Shown: piece after piece, positions 35,546 to 44,094 of the stretch
Numbering within the stretch: position 1 is the stretch's first letter
Layout of the letters: every line of letters begins with the position of its first letter
NCBI GenBank assembly: GCA_963730115.1
Contig: CAVSQM010000004.1
Span: forward strand, 248,001 to 312,000
Length of the DNA stretch: 64,000 nucleotides
Direction: 5' to 3'
Origin: DASQFQ01 sp963730115
GTDB taxonomy: Bacteria; Actinomycetota; Thermoleophilia; Solirubrobacterales; Solirubrobacteraceae
Made by a program: the position numbers and the translations under genes
The notes under the pieces: generated by a model
The model's database searches: none
Told to the model about the DNA's origin: nothing
The model's input: the letters and a program-made list of their open reading frames with translations, nothing else

Positions 35546-35562
35546 TGTGACCTTTACGTGAC
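35546..35562 (+). promoter_or_regulatory. PHO-box-like direct repeat upstream of the GAF/SpoIIE gene
   Basis: TGTGAC (35546-35551) and CGTGAC (35557-35562) are 11 bp apart, matching the pitch of the repeats upstream of pstS. A -10-like TAACAT follows at 35572-35577. It may serve either divergent gene. Confidence 0.4.
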
Positions 35563-35571
35563 CGGCAGCCG

Positions 35572-35577
35572 TAACAT
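35572..35577 (+). promoter_or_regulatory. Putative -10 element of the GAF/SpoIIE gene
   Basis: TAACAT ends six bases before the GTG at 35584, again pointing to a leaderless transcript. Confidence 0.5.
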
Positions 35578-35583
35578 CGCGCT

Positions 35584-37709
35584 GTGCGGCCGCGTCCCCT
35601 CCAGGCCTTGGCGCTGACGGGCCGCAGCGACCGGCACGTGCTGGAGTCGCTGCAGCGGATCACCGACGCCACGCTCGCGTTCCTCGGCGAGGAGGATCTG
35701 CTGCACGAGCTGATGCAGCGGATCTCCGAGGTGCTCTCGGTTGACACGGTTGCGTTCCTGATGCTGGAGGGCGACACGCTGCACGCGCGCGCCGCCAAGG
35801 GCATCGAGGAAGAGGTCGAACAGGGCGTACGCATCCCGGTCGGCCGCGGCTTCGCCGGGCGCATCGCCGCCGAGCGCCGCGCGATCGCCATCACCGACGT
35901 CGACCACGCCGACATCCTCAACCCGATCCTGCGCGAGAAGGGCATCCAATCCCTGCTCGGCGTCCCGCTGCTCGTCGAAGGCGCCGTCATCGGCGTCCTC
36001 CACGTCGGCAGCCTCACCCCACGCGAATTCACCGCCGACGAACGCGACCTCCTCCAGCTCGCCGCCGACCGCGCCGCCCTCGCCCTCGAGCAGACCCGGC
36101 TCTTCCGGCAGGAGCGCGTGGCGCGCGAGTCGGCGGAGGCGGCGACGCAGCGCCTCGAGTCGCTGCAGCTGATCACCGACGCCACGCTCGCCTACCTCGG
36201 CGAGGAGGATCTGCTGCACGAGCTGCTGCAGCGCGTGTCGAACATCCTCGCGGCCGACACGGTGGCGATCCTGATGCTGGAGGGCGACACGCTGCACGCG
36301 CGCGCCGCCAAGGGCATCGAGGAAGAGGTCGAGCAGGGCGTGCGGATCCCGGTCGGCCGCGGCTTCGCCGGGCGCATCGCCGCCGAGCGCCGCGCGATCG
36401 CCATCACCGACGTCGACCACGCCGACATCCTCAACCCGATCCTGCGCGAGAAGGGCATCCAATCCCTGCTCGGCGTCCCGCTGCTCGTCGAAGGCGCCGT
36501 CATCGGCGTCCTCCACGTCGGCAGCCTCACCCCACGCGAATTCACCGCCGACGAGCACGATCTCCTCCAGCTCGCCGCCGACCGCGCCGCCCTCGCCCTC
36601 GAGCACGCCCGGCTCTACGAGCAGCGTCGCGTCGCCGAGGTGCTGCAGCGGCGGCTGCTGCCGGTGGAGATCGGCGACGGCTTCGGCATCGAGGCGGCCG
36701 CCCGCTACCTGCCCGCCTCCGGCGGCAGCCTCGGCGGCGACTGGTACGACGTCTTCGCGCTCGCCGGCGGCCGCGTCGGGATCGCGGTCGGCGACGTCGT
36801 GGGTCACGGTGTCGAGGCGGCGGCGATCATGGCCCAGCTGCGGACCGCCGTGCGCGCCTACGCCGCCGACGGGCATCCTGCCGACGCCGTCGTCGACCGG
36901 GTGAACAGCCTGATGGTCAACCTCGGCCCGCTCGGCCATGACGACCCTTGTGTACATGGTGATCGACCCGGCGCTCGAGACACTCGAGGTGGTCAGCGCC
37001 GGCCATCCGCCGCCGCTGATCATCGACCCGTCCGGCTCCGCCGCGTTCCTGTGGCCGAAGAGCGGCGTGCCGCTCGGCGCCGAGCGGCTCGTCGCTCTAC
37101 AGCTCGGAGACGTTCCCGCTCCCGACCGGCTCGACCCTGTTCGCCTACACCGACGGTCTCGTGGAGCGCCGCGGCCAGTCGATCGACGTCGGGCTCGAGC
37201 GCCTGCGAGCGATCGCCGAGGGCACGACCGACGTCCACGCGCTGTGCGGGGCGATCGTCGCGCAGCTCGTGCCGGACGCCCCGAACGACGACGTCGCGTT
37301 CATCGCCGCGCGCGTGCCGCCGCTGGGCGACCACCTGACCTCGAGCTGGGAGGCGACGCCCGAGAGCCTCGCGCCGATCCGCTACCTGCTGCGGCGCTGG
37401 CTGCTGCGGTGTGGCGCGACCGAGGACGAGTCGTTCGACGTGACCGTCGCCTCGCAGGAGGCGTGCGCGAACGCCATCGAGCACGCCTACGGGCCCGGCT
37501 TCGCGGAGTTCACCGTCGACGCGGCGTACGACGACGGCCGCGTGACCATCACCATCTCCGACCACGGCCAGTGGCGCGAGCCGCGCGGCACCAACCGCGG
37601 CCGCGGCATGCCGCTGATGCGGGAGCTGATGGACGACGTCCACGTCAGCCAGGCCGAGGACGGCACGGCGGTCACGCTGGTGCGCGCGCTCGGGAGGCCG
37701 GCGCGATGA
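35584..37709 (+). CDS. GAF-GAF-SpoIIE phosphatase-HATPase signalling protein, two frameshifts
   Basis: The corrected protein is about 708 residues. Two nearly identical GAF domains (about residues 30-160 and 200-330) precede a PP2C/SpoIIE phosphatase domain (GGSLGGDWYDVFALAGGRVG, GDVVGHGVEAAAIMAQLR, SAGHPPPLIIDP) and a C-terminal GHKL ATPase of the anti-sigma type (ASQEACANAIEHAYG, ITISDHGQWREP, RGRGMPLMRELMDD). The frame breaks near 36936 (extra C) and 37097; the span is 3n+2 bases. The kinase-like and phosphatase modules should control phosphorylation of a STAS antagonist, most simply the one encoded next, whose ATG overlaps this stop by four bases. Together they would regulate a sigma factor in response to a GAF ligand. 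Confidence 0.88.
35761..36041 (+). repeat. Direct repeat, copy 1 (first GAF domain)
   Basis: This stretch matches 36274-36554 with only a few differences; the last 209 bases are identical. The offset is exactly 513 bases (171 codons). Even less common codons are shared, so the duplication is recent or kept alike by gene conversion. Confidence 0.92.
36274..36554 (+). repeat. Direct repeat, copy 2 (second GAF domain)
   Basis: Second copy of the in-frame GAF duplication; exact identity with copy 1 runs over 36346-36554. The flanking DNA on both sides is more diverged, so identity is confined to the ligand-binding core. Confidence 0.92.
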
Positions 37710-38053
37710 CCCTGCTGGCCCAGGTCACGGAGGAGCGCCGCGGCGACGTCGTCGTCGCGCGCGTGACCGGCGAGGTCGACGCCTCGAACGCGAAGTGGCT
37801 CGGCGAGCGGCTGCGCGCGTCGCTGAGCAACGCCTCCGACGGGCTGACCGTCGACCTCAGCGCCACGACCTACGTCGACAGCGCGGGCATCGCGCTGCTG
37901 TTCGAGCTCGCGTCGGCGCTCCGGCAGCACCAGCAGCAGCTGAGCCTGGTGGTTCCCGAGGACTCGCCGATCCACCGCATGGTGCGGCTCACGGGCCTCG
38001 CCGCGGCCGTGCCGACGCATCCCACCCTGCAGACGGCCCTCGCGGCATCGTAG
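37706..38053 (+). CDS. STAS-domain anti-sigma factor antagonist
   Basis: A 115-residue STAS protein (VVVARVTGEVDASNAKWLGE, then LTVDLSATTYVDSAGIALLF). The serine in YVDSAGIALL is the usual phosphorylation site of SpoIIAA/RsbV-type antagonists. The ATG at 37706 overlaps the stop of the GAF-SpoIIE-HATPase gene by four bases, so the two form a partner-switching pair. The sigma factor they control is not in the window. Confidence 0.93.
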   Translation: MTLLAQVTEERRGDVVVARVTGEVDASNAKWLGERLRASLSNASDGLTVDLSATTYVDSAGIALLFELASALRQHQQQLSLVVPEDSPIHRMVRLTGLAAAVPTHPTLQTALAAS

Positions 38054-38056
38054 TCT
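38051..38056 (+). promoter_or_regulatory. Putative -10 element of the SpoT-like HD gene
   Basis: TAGTCT overlaps the STAS stop codon and ends six bases before the ATG at 38063, so the HD gene may have its own leaderless transcript. Confidence 0.45.
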
Positions 38057-38062
38057 CTCCCC

Positions 38063-38710
38063 ATGCCGCAGTTTCCGAGCTTCGTCGACGAGCTGCCGGT
38101 GACACGGGACGCGCTCGAGTTCGCGGCCGAGCACCACGACGGCCAGCGGCGGGAGTCCGACGACGCCGCCTTCATCCTGCACCCGCTCGAGGTCGCGCAG
38201 CTCCTGCGCGGCCGCGGCTACCCCGACGACGTGGTCGCCGCCGGGGTGCTCCACGACAGCCTCGAGGACACGGACGCGACGCCGCTCGAGCTCGAGCAGC
38301 GCTTCGGATCAAACGTCGCCGCGCTCGTCTGCTCGGTGTCGGAGCCGTCGGGCGGCGGCACCTACGCGCAGCGCAAGGCGCGGCTGCGCTCGGCGATGGT
38401 GGAGGCGGGCCGCGACTCGCTCGCCGTCTACGCGGCCGACAAGGTCGCCAAGGTGCGCGAGCTGCGGATGACGCTCGCGCGCGACTGGTCGGCGGCGATG
38501 AGGCCGGAGACGGCCGACAAGCTCCACCACTACTGGGCCAGCCTCGCGCTGCTCGAGGACCTGCTGGAGGCCGACCCGCTGGTCAGCCAGCTGCGCTTCG
38601 AGCTCGAGGCGCTCGCCACGATGCCGCCCCGCACGCCGGGGGCGCTCCCGGTCAACACGCCGGCGCGTACGCACGCCCAGGCAGGAACTCCTCCCACTCC
38701 GAGCGGCTGA
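38063..38710 (+). CDS. HD-domain protein of the RelA/SpoT hydrolase type
   Basis: The 215-residue protein resembles the (p)ppGpp hydrolase domain only: LEFAAEHHDGQRRESDDAAF, ILHPLEVAQLLRGRGYPDD, AAGVLHDSLEDTDATPLEL (the HD-ED motif) and ADKVAKVRELRMTLARDW. There is no synthetase domain, so it looks like a small alarmone hydrolase or MESH1-like enzyme. The C-terminal 30 residues are Pro/Thr rich and lie in the 59-base overlap with the convergent WD40 gene, so the true end may be less conserved. Expression may follow the upstream signalling pair. Confidence 0.85.
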   Translation: MPQFPSFVDELPVTRDALEFAAEHHDGQRRESDDAAFILHPLEVAQLLRGRGYPDDVVAAGVLHDSLEDTDATPLELEQRFGSNVAALVCSVSEPSGGGTYAQRKARLRSAMVEAGRDSLAVYAADKVAKVRELRMTLARDWSAAMRPETADKLHHYWASLALLEDLLEADPLVSQLRFELEALATMPPRTPGALPVNTPARTHAQAGTPPTPSG

Positions 38711-41700
38711 GGCGCCGGCCGGCGACCTCGCACGCGTGCTTCGCGAGCGACGCCGGGCGGATGTCCCAGCGCACCGCGCGGCCGTTGTCCTGAGCGGCGA
38801 TCACGTATCGGCTGCCAGGGGTGAAGAACGGCGCGGGAGTCGACTGCGGGATGCCCGGCAGGCGCGCGCCGAGCGCCTGGCCGCTCCTGGCGTCCCACAA
38901 GCTGACGGTGCCGTCGGTGTTGCCGGCGGCGAGCGTGCGCCCGTCAGGGCTGAAGGTCATCCACGCCGCGCGCCCTCCGGCGAGCGCAGGCGTCACGGGC
39001 TTCCATGTCGCGGTCGAGTACACCTGCACGCGCCCGCGGGCGTCGGAAACGGCGAGCCGGCGCCCGTCGGGGCTCCAGCGCGCCGCGCTGCCCGCCGCCG
39101 CTGGCTGCAGCGTCGCCACGCGCCGGCGATCCCGGACGCTCCAGATCTCGACGCGGGCGGTCACGTCGTCGCGCGAGCTCGGGAGGGCGCTGAGCAGGCG
39201 ACCGTCCGGGCTGAGCTGGAGGTCGGCATTCCCGTAGCGGAATCGCACCGGCGCACCCCGCGGCCGGCCGTCGGGCAGTGACCAGAACCGCACCTCGCCG
39301 TCCTTGCTGCCGGTGGCGAGCAGACGGCCGTCGGCGCTGACGCCCGGCGTCCAGATCGGGTTGCCGAGCACCTTGCCGGCGCCGTAGCGGATCTGCTTGA
39401 CATGGCCGCGGAGGCGCCGCACGACGGTGCCGCGATCCGCATTCACCAGGTACACCGAGCCGTAGCTGCTGCCCACCACCAGGAGGTGGCTGCCGGGCAC
39501 GAACGCCATGCCATCCACGCCGCTCGCCCCCTCCACCCCGTTCTCTTGCACCACCGGGAACGCAGCATGGCGGGTCAGCGTGTCCATCTCGACGAGGCTG
39601 ACGCGGCCGTCGGTCTGCCCGTGCGCGAGCAGCTTGCCGTCCGAGCTCAGCGCGTAGCGGATGCTGTCGCCGCTGCCGACCGTGAAGCGGCGGCCCAAAC
39701 GGCGGCCGCCGGCGAGATCCCAGATCAGCACCGTGCCGTCGAGGCTCGCCGTGTACAGGGTCTTGCCGTCGTCGGCGATCTGGGGGGAGAAGGCGCTGGC
39801 GGTGTGGCCGGTGAGCGTCTCGGCCGCCGCCGCCGCGCGGACGTCCCAGAGCTGGACGTCGCCGTCCTCCCCGGCGGTGACGAGGGTCCTGCCGTCGGGC
39901 GTGAACGCTGCGTCGTTGACGGCGCTGCGATGACGACCCGAGGCGGTCCGCAGCCGCCCGCTCTCCAGGTCGAGCAGCCGCACCGAGCCGTCCTCGCCGC
40001 CGATCGCGACCGTCCGGTCGTCGCGGCTCAGCGCGAACGCCGTCGGCACCGTCCCGCCGGCGACCGAGAAGCGCCTGCGCACGCTGAGCGTCGCGGCGTC
40101 GCGCACCGTCACCGCGTCCTTCCCGCCGGTCACGACGCTCCGGCCATCGCGGGAGAACAGGACACCTGTGCGCGGCCACAGCTGGTAGGGGTCGAACGTC
40201 AGCCGTCCGGGGTTCTCGATCCGCACGGGATCGCGGCGCCGCCGGCCCGTGCTCGTGTCGAAGCGCCACACCCTGTCCGGCGACTGGGCGGCCAGCGTGC
40301 GGCCGTCGGGCGAGAAGAGCAGCCCGGCCGCGATCGAGTCCCGCGGGAGCTGCGCCCGCCAGACCGTGCTGCCGGAGGCCGGGTCGATGAGGCCCACGAC
40401 CCAGCGGGAGTCGGGCGAGTACTCGCCGGTCCGCCCGGGCTCGGTGGTGTAAAGCGCGGCGAGGCGCCGGCCGTCCGGGCTGTAGGCGACGTCGAACATC
40501 GCCGGCTTGTCCGGCGAGGGCTCGAGCGTGGCGACGCGCTTCCGCGTCCGCGTGTCGAACAGCAACACCTGGCCGTCGATGTTGCCGACCGCGAGCGTGC
40601 CGCCGTCGGGGCTGACCGCGGCGCTCAGGACGGTGGCGTCGCCGGCGCGCATGATCCCGAGCGCGGCCGGGCTGCGGACCAGCGCGCCCAGCAGGTTCCC
40701 GCGCGTGCGCTGGGTGTCATCGAGCGCGACGCCCTGCCGTGCGAGCAGCAGCGAGCGGTCGAGCTGGTCGTCGAGCAGCGCCCGGGCGCCGAGCCGCTGC
40801 GCGTCGGCGGTGGTTGCCCGGTCGCGGGCGCTGCCGCGCTGCTGCAGGGCGACGAGCCCGGCGACGACGGCGATGACGAGCAGACCGAGCACGCCGAGGA
40901 GGACGCCGCGCAGGCGGCGCTGGGAGCGGGTCGCCGCGGCGCGGCTCGCGTCGACGAAGGCGCGCTCGCCGTCATCGAGGTCGGCGTCGTGGGTCGTCGA
41001 CCAGTCCAGGGCGGCGGCGAGCCGGGCACCGCGGTAGAGCTCCGCCGGGTCGCGCCCGCGTTCGTCCCACTCGCGCGCGGCGACGCCGAGATGATGGTGC
41101 AGGCGGCGGCCCTCGGCATCTTCCTCCAGCCATGCCCGCAGGCGCGGCCATTCACGGAACAGCGCCTCGTGCGCGACCTCGACCTCCTCGCCGCTGACGG
41201 TCACGAGCCGGCCGTCCGCCAGCTCGGCGAGCACCTCCGGGGCGCCCGGCGCGCGCTCGAGCTCGGCCAGTGGGAGCCGGCGGCGCACGGCGGCGCCGGC
41301 CTCGCCGACGCCAGCCAGCCGCTCGAGCAGCGCACGCGCGCGCAGCCGCGCGTCGGGGTCGAGCCCGTCGTAGACACGCTCGGCGAGCCGCGCCACAGCG
41401 CCGCGCACGCCGCCGGCGCGCTCGTAGGCGGCGAACGTCAGCCGCGGCCCTTCGCGGTCCTGCCACTGCTCGAGCAACGCGGTCTGCAGGAGCGGCAGGC
41501 CGCCCGGCTCGCCCTCGACGTCGGCGATCAGCGCGTCGACGAGCTCGGGATCGACGCTGAGGCCGGCGCGCTCCGCGGGCAGCACGATCGCGCGGCGCAG
41601 CTCGTCGCGGCCCATCGGGCCGACGGGCACGTGGCTCGCGCCGAGCATCCGCCACAGCTCCGGGTAGCTCGCACAGCGGCCGTAGAAGTCGGCGCGCATC

Positions 41701-43538
41701 GCGATCAGCACGAGCGCGCGGCGGCGCGGGTCGCGCACGGCGGCGACCAGCGCGTCAGCGAACCGCGTCCGCTCGGCCTCGTCGTGGCAGGCGGTGAACA
41801 GCTCCTCCAACTGGTCCACGGCGATCACGAGGCGGCCCTGCGTCGACGCCTGCGCGACCGCCTGCGTGAGCGCCGCGAGCGGGTGCGCGCCGGGGCGCAG
41901 CAGCGCGATCGCCCAGTCCCCGCTCCCCGGCAGGACGTCGTGCTGGAGCGCGGGCAGCAGTCCGGCCCTCAGGACCGACGACTTGCCACTGCCTGACGGC
42001 CCGACGATGCCGAGCAGCGGCGTGCCCGCGAGCCGCGCCACCATCTCGGCGACGAGCCGCTCGCGACCGAAGAAGACGTCGGCGTCGTCGACGCCGAAGC
42101 TCGCGAGCCCCTTGAACGGGCAGGCGGCGACGGCGTAGGCGGGCCGCGGCTCGGCGCGCTCGCTCGCCGCCTGCAGCTCGACGACCGACGCGGCGAGATC
42201 GTCCTGCGCCGCCTGCATCCGCGCGCGCTCGCTCGCGGCACGGCTCGCGGTCGCGCCGAGCCGGAGCGTGGCCTCGTGGTGCGCCCAGCGGCGGGCGGCG
42301 CGATGGATGCGCTGGGGCACGCCCGCGCTCTCCTCGAGCAGGGCGCGGAGCCCGCCCCCTTCGCCGTACTCGCCGATGATCGCCTCGACCGCGGGGCCTG
42401 CGAGCGGCCCGAGCGTCATCGCGACGTCGTCGCCGTCCTCCACCGTGGCGAGCACCAGCAGCGGGCGATTGGCGACGGCCACGCGCTCGAGCTCGGCCGC
42501 CACGTCCGCCGGAGCATGGTCGAGATCGTCGACCACCAGGAGGGTCGGCCGGCGTACCGCACGGGCCTGCTCGATCACCCGGCACGCCTCCTCGGGCGAG
42601 CCGGCGCCCGACGCGTACAGCACGTGGGCGCCGTCGGCGAGAACCGCGGCGGCGAGCTCGGCCGCAAGCCGGGTCTTGCCCATCCCCGGGGCCCCGGCCA
42701 CGAGCGACTCCCCGCCGTGGCCGGCCTCGGCGCGGCGCCATTGCTCGCGCAGCGCTGCCAGCTCCTCCTCGCGGCCGACGAGCGGCGTGCTGACGTCCAG
42801 CTCCGGCGGCAACTCGGCCGGGACCGGCAGGTCGAGGGATGGGTCCTGCCGCAGGATCGCCTCGTGGAGGCGCCGCAGCTCGGGGCCGGGCTCGACGCCG
42901 ATCGCGGTGACGAGCTCGTCGCGCGCCCGCCGGTAGGCGCCGAGGGCGTCGGCCTGACGGCCGCTGCGGTAGAGCGCGAGCATCCGCAGCCCGTGGAGGC
43001 GCTCGCGCAGCGGCTCCTGCGCGAGCAGCGTCTGAATCTCGGGGATCGCCTCGGCGTGGCGGCCGGCGGCGAGGTCCTGCTCGAACGCCTGCTCGATCGC
43101 GGTCAGGCGCAGCTCCTCCAGGCGGCGGATCTCGAGCCCCGCGAACGGCTCGGTGGCGACGTCGTCGAGCGCCGGTCCGCGCCAGAGGGCGAGCGCCTCG
43201 CGCGGGGACCCCTCGGCCACGAGCTGCTCGAAGCGGCGCGTGTCGAGCTCGCCCGCCCCGATCCGGAGCTCATAGCCGTGCCCGCGCGTGACGATCTCCG
43301 CGCCGTTGTCGGTGCTCCGGAACGCCTTACGGAGCTGCGAGACGTAGATCTGGACCATCTTGTTCGCGGTCGCCGGCGGCGCCTCTCCCCAGAGGCCGTC
43401 GATCAGCGCCTCGGACGAGACGGCGGTGCCCTCGTTGAGGGCGAGCATGGCGAGCAGCGCGCGCGGCTTCCCCGCGCCGATCGCGACCGCATGGTCGTCG
43501 ACGCTCGCCTCCACGGGTCCGAGAAGTCGAAGGTCCAT
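38652..43538 (-). CDS. Giant BTAD (SARP)-NTPase-transmembrane-WD40 regulator
   Basis: A protein of 1628 residues. Residues 1-250 are an AfsR/SARP-type winged helix plus BTAD (MDLRLLGPVEASVDDHAVAI, MVQIYVSQLRKAFRSTDNGA, LLAQEPLRERLHGLRMLALY). A first NTPase follows (LVGREEELAALREQW, Walker A GAPGMGKT at about 284), then a second of the nSTAND1 type (CPFKGLASFGVDDADVFFGR, GPSGSGKSSVLRAG at about 513, VIAVDQLEELFTAC). One transmembrane helix sits at about residue 883 (VLLGVLGLLVIAVVAGLVAL), and residues 950-1600 form WD40 repeats with many SPDGRTLA motifs. This suggests a membrane-tethered transcription factor with the WD40 sensor outside. Direct repeats in the upstream gap look like its operator. 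Confidence 0.9.
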   Translation of the reverse strand: MDLRLLGPVEASVDDHAVAIGAGKPRALLAMLALNEGTAVSSEALIDGLWGEAPPATANKMVQIYVSQLRKAFRSTDNGAEIVTRGHGYELRIGAGELDTRRFEQLVAEGSPREALALWRGPALDDVATEPFAGLEIRRLEELRLTAIEQAFEQDLAAGRHAEAIPEIQTLLAQEPLRERLHGLRMLALYRSGRQADALGAYRRARDELVTAIGVEPGPELRRLHEAILRQDPSLDLPVPAELPPELDVSTPLVGREEELAALREQWRRAEAGHGGESLVAGAPGMGKTRLAAELAAAVLADGAHVLYASGAGSPEEACRVIEQARAVRRPTLLVVDDLDHAPADVAAELERVAVANRPLLVLATVEDGDDVAMTLGPLAGPAVEAIIGEYGEGGGLRALLEESAGVPQRIHRAARRWAHHEATLRLGATASRAASERARMQAAQDDLAASVVELQAASERAEPRPAYAVAACPFKGLASFGVDDADVFFGRERLVAEMVARLAGTPLLGIVGPSGSGKSSVLRAGLLPALQHDVLPGSGDWAIALLRPGAHPLAALTQAVAQASTQGRLVIAVDQLEELFTACHDEAERTRFADALVAAVRDPRRRALVLIAMRADFYGRCASYPELWRMLGASHVPVGPMGRDELRRAIVLPAERAGLSVDPELVDALIADVEGEPGGLPLLQTALLEQWQDREGPRLTFAAYERAGGVRGAVARLAERVYDGLDPDARLRARALLERLAGVGEAGAAVRRRLPLAELERAPGAPEVLAELADGRLVTVSGEEVEVAHEALFREWPRLRAWLEEDAEGRRLHHHLGVAAREWDERGRDPAELYRGARLAAALDWSTTHDADLDDGERAFVDASRAAATRSQRRLRGVLLGVLGLLVIAVVAGLVALQQRGSARDRATTADAQRLGARALLDDQLDRSLLLARQGVALDDTQRTRGNLLGALVRSPAALGIMRAGDATVLSAAVSPDGGTLAVGNIDGQVLLFDTRTRKRVATLEPSPDKPAMFDVAYSPDGRRLAALYTTEPGRTGEYSPDSRWVVGLIDPASGSTVWRAQLPRDSIAAGLLFSPDGRTLAAQSPDRVWRFDTSTGRRRRDPVRIENPGRLTFDPYQLWPRTGVLFSRDGRSVVTGGKDAVTVRDAATLSVRRRFSVAGGTVPTAFALSRDDRTVAIGGEDGSVRLLDLESGRLRTASGRHRSAVNDAAFTPDGRTLVTAGEDGDVQLWDVRAAAAAETLTGHTASAFSPQIADDGKTLYTASLDGTVLIWDLAGGRRLGRRFTVGSGDSIRYALSSDGKLLAHGQTDGRVSLVEMDTLTRHAAFPVVQENGVEGASGVDGMAFVPGSHLLVVGSSYGSVYLVNADRGTVVRRLRGHVKQIRYGAGKVLGNPIWTPGVSADGRLLATGSKDGEVRFWSLPDGRPRGAPVRFRYGNADLQLSPDGRLLSALPSSRDDVTARVEIWSVRDRRRVATLQPAAAGSAARWSPDGRRLAVSDARGRVQVYSTATWKPVTPALAGGRAAWMTFSPDGRTLAAGNTDGTVSLWDARSGQALGARLPGIPQSTPAPFFTPGSRYVIAAQDNGRAVRWDIRPASLAKHACEVAGRRLSRSEWEEFLPGRAYAPAC

Positions 43539-43593
43539 TCCAACGCTCCGAGGCGAGCCTAGACCTGAGTCGGAGCGTGCCGCAAGCGCGGAT

Positions 43594-43630
43594 TTACCAC
43601 GGTTTACCGGGGTTCTACCGCCGCGCTACC
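43594..43630 (+). promoter_or_regulatory. Four direct TACC repeats, likely SARP operator
   Basis: TTACC (43594), TTACC (43604), CTACC (43615) and CTACC (43626) are spaced 10, 11 and 11 bp, i.e. on one face of the helix. SARP regulators bind heptameric direct repeats at 11-bp pitch. The repeats lie between the BTAD regulator and the divergent small secreted protein gene, so either or both may be regulated. Confidence 0.6.
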
Positions 43631-43670
43631 AGGGCCGCGGATGGTGGTCGGCGTCAGCTCACCGCCAACC

Positions 43671-43676
43671 AGGAGG
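43671..43676 (+). promoter_or_regulatory. Ribosome binding site deciding the start of the small secreted protein
   Basis: AGGAGG lies six bases before the GTG at 43683 and rules against the longer in-frame ATG at 43641. Confidence 0.8.
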
Positions 43677-43682
43677 TCTGTC

Positions 43683-44087
43683 GTGAGGACTCGCCGCCGT
43701 ACCCGCCGCCGTCGCGCAGTCGCCGCCATCCTGGCCGCGATGGTCGTGCCCGCCGCCGCCGCGCCGTCGGCCTTGGCCGTCCCGGCCGACGCGCAGTACC
43801 CCCGCCCGGTCCCCGAGACGCACAAGATCGGCGACACGCCGTCCGACTTCGCCCAGCCGGTCGCCCCGGCCCCGGCGATCGGCGACACGAAGTCCGACTC
43901 GCCCGGCGCGAGCCGCGCGCCCCAGTACGAGCCGCCCCAGACGATCCAGGTCGTTCGGCCGGAGCGCACGATCGTGCGCGACACCGATCCGGTCCTGCCG
44001 ATCGCGCTGTCCGGAGCGGCGCTGCTGGTCGCGGTCGGCCTCGCCGGCACCGCACTGATCCGGGTGCGCTCGCTGCGCTTGGGCTAG
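43683..44087 (+). CDS. Small secreted/membrane protein beside the BTAD-WD40 regulator
   Basis: A protein of 134 residues: Arg-rich N-terminus (RTRRRTRRRRAVAAILAAMV) and signal peptide to about residue 36, a polar Pro-rich linker containing two similar segments (HKIGDTPSDFAQP, PAIGDTKSDSPG), and a C-terminal transmembrane helix (LPIALSGAALLVAVGLAGTA) with a short Arg tail. It resembles the 85-residue protein at 16084 in layout and in the SG(S/A)ALL(I/V)A helix. Function unknown. Its divergent position opposite a membrane-tethered regulator with an external WD40 domain makes it a candidate signal, partner or target. Confidence 0.7.
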   Translation: MRTRRRTRRRRAVAAILAAMVVPAAAAPSALAVPADAQYPRPVPETHKIGDTPSDFAQPVAPAPAIGDTKSDSPGASRAPQYEPPQTIQVVRPERTIVRDTDPVLPIALSGAALLVAVGLAGTALIRVRSLRLG

Positions 44088-44094
44088 CGCAGCA

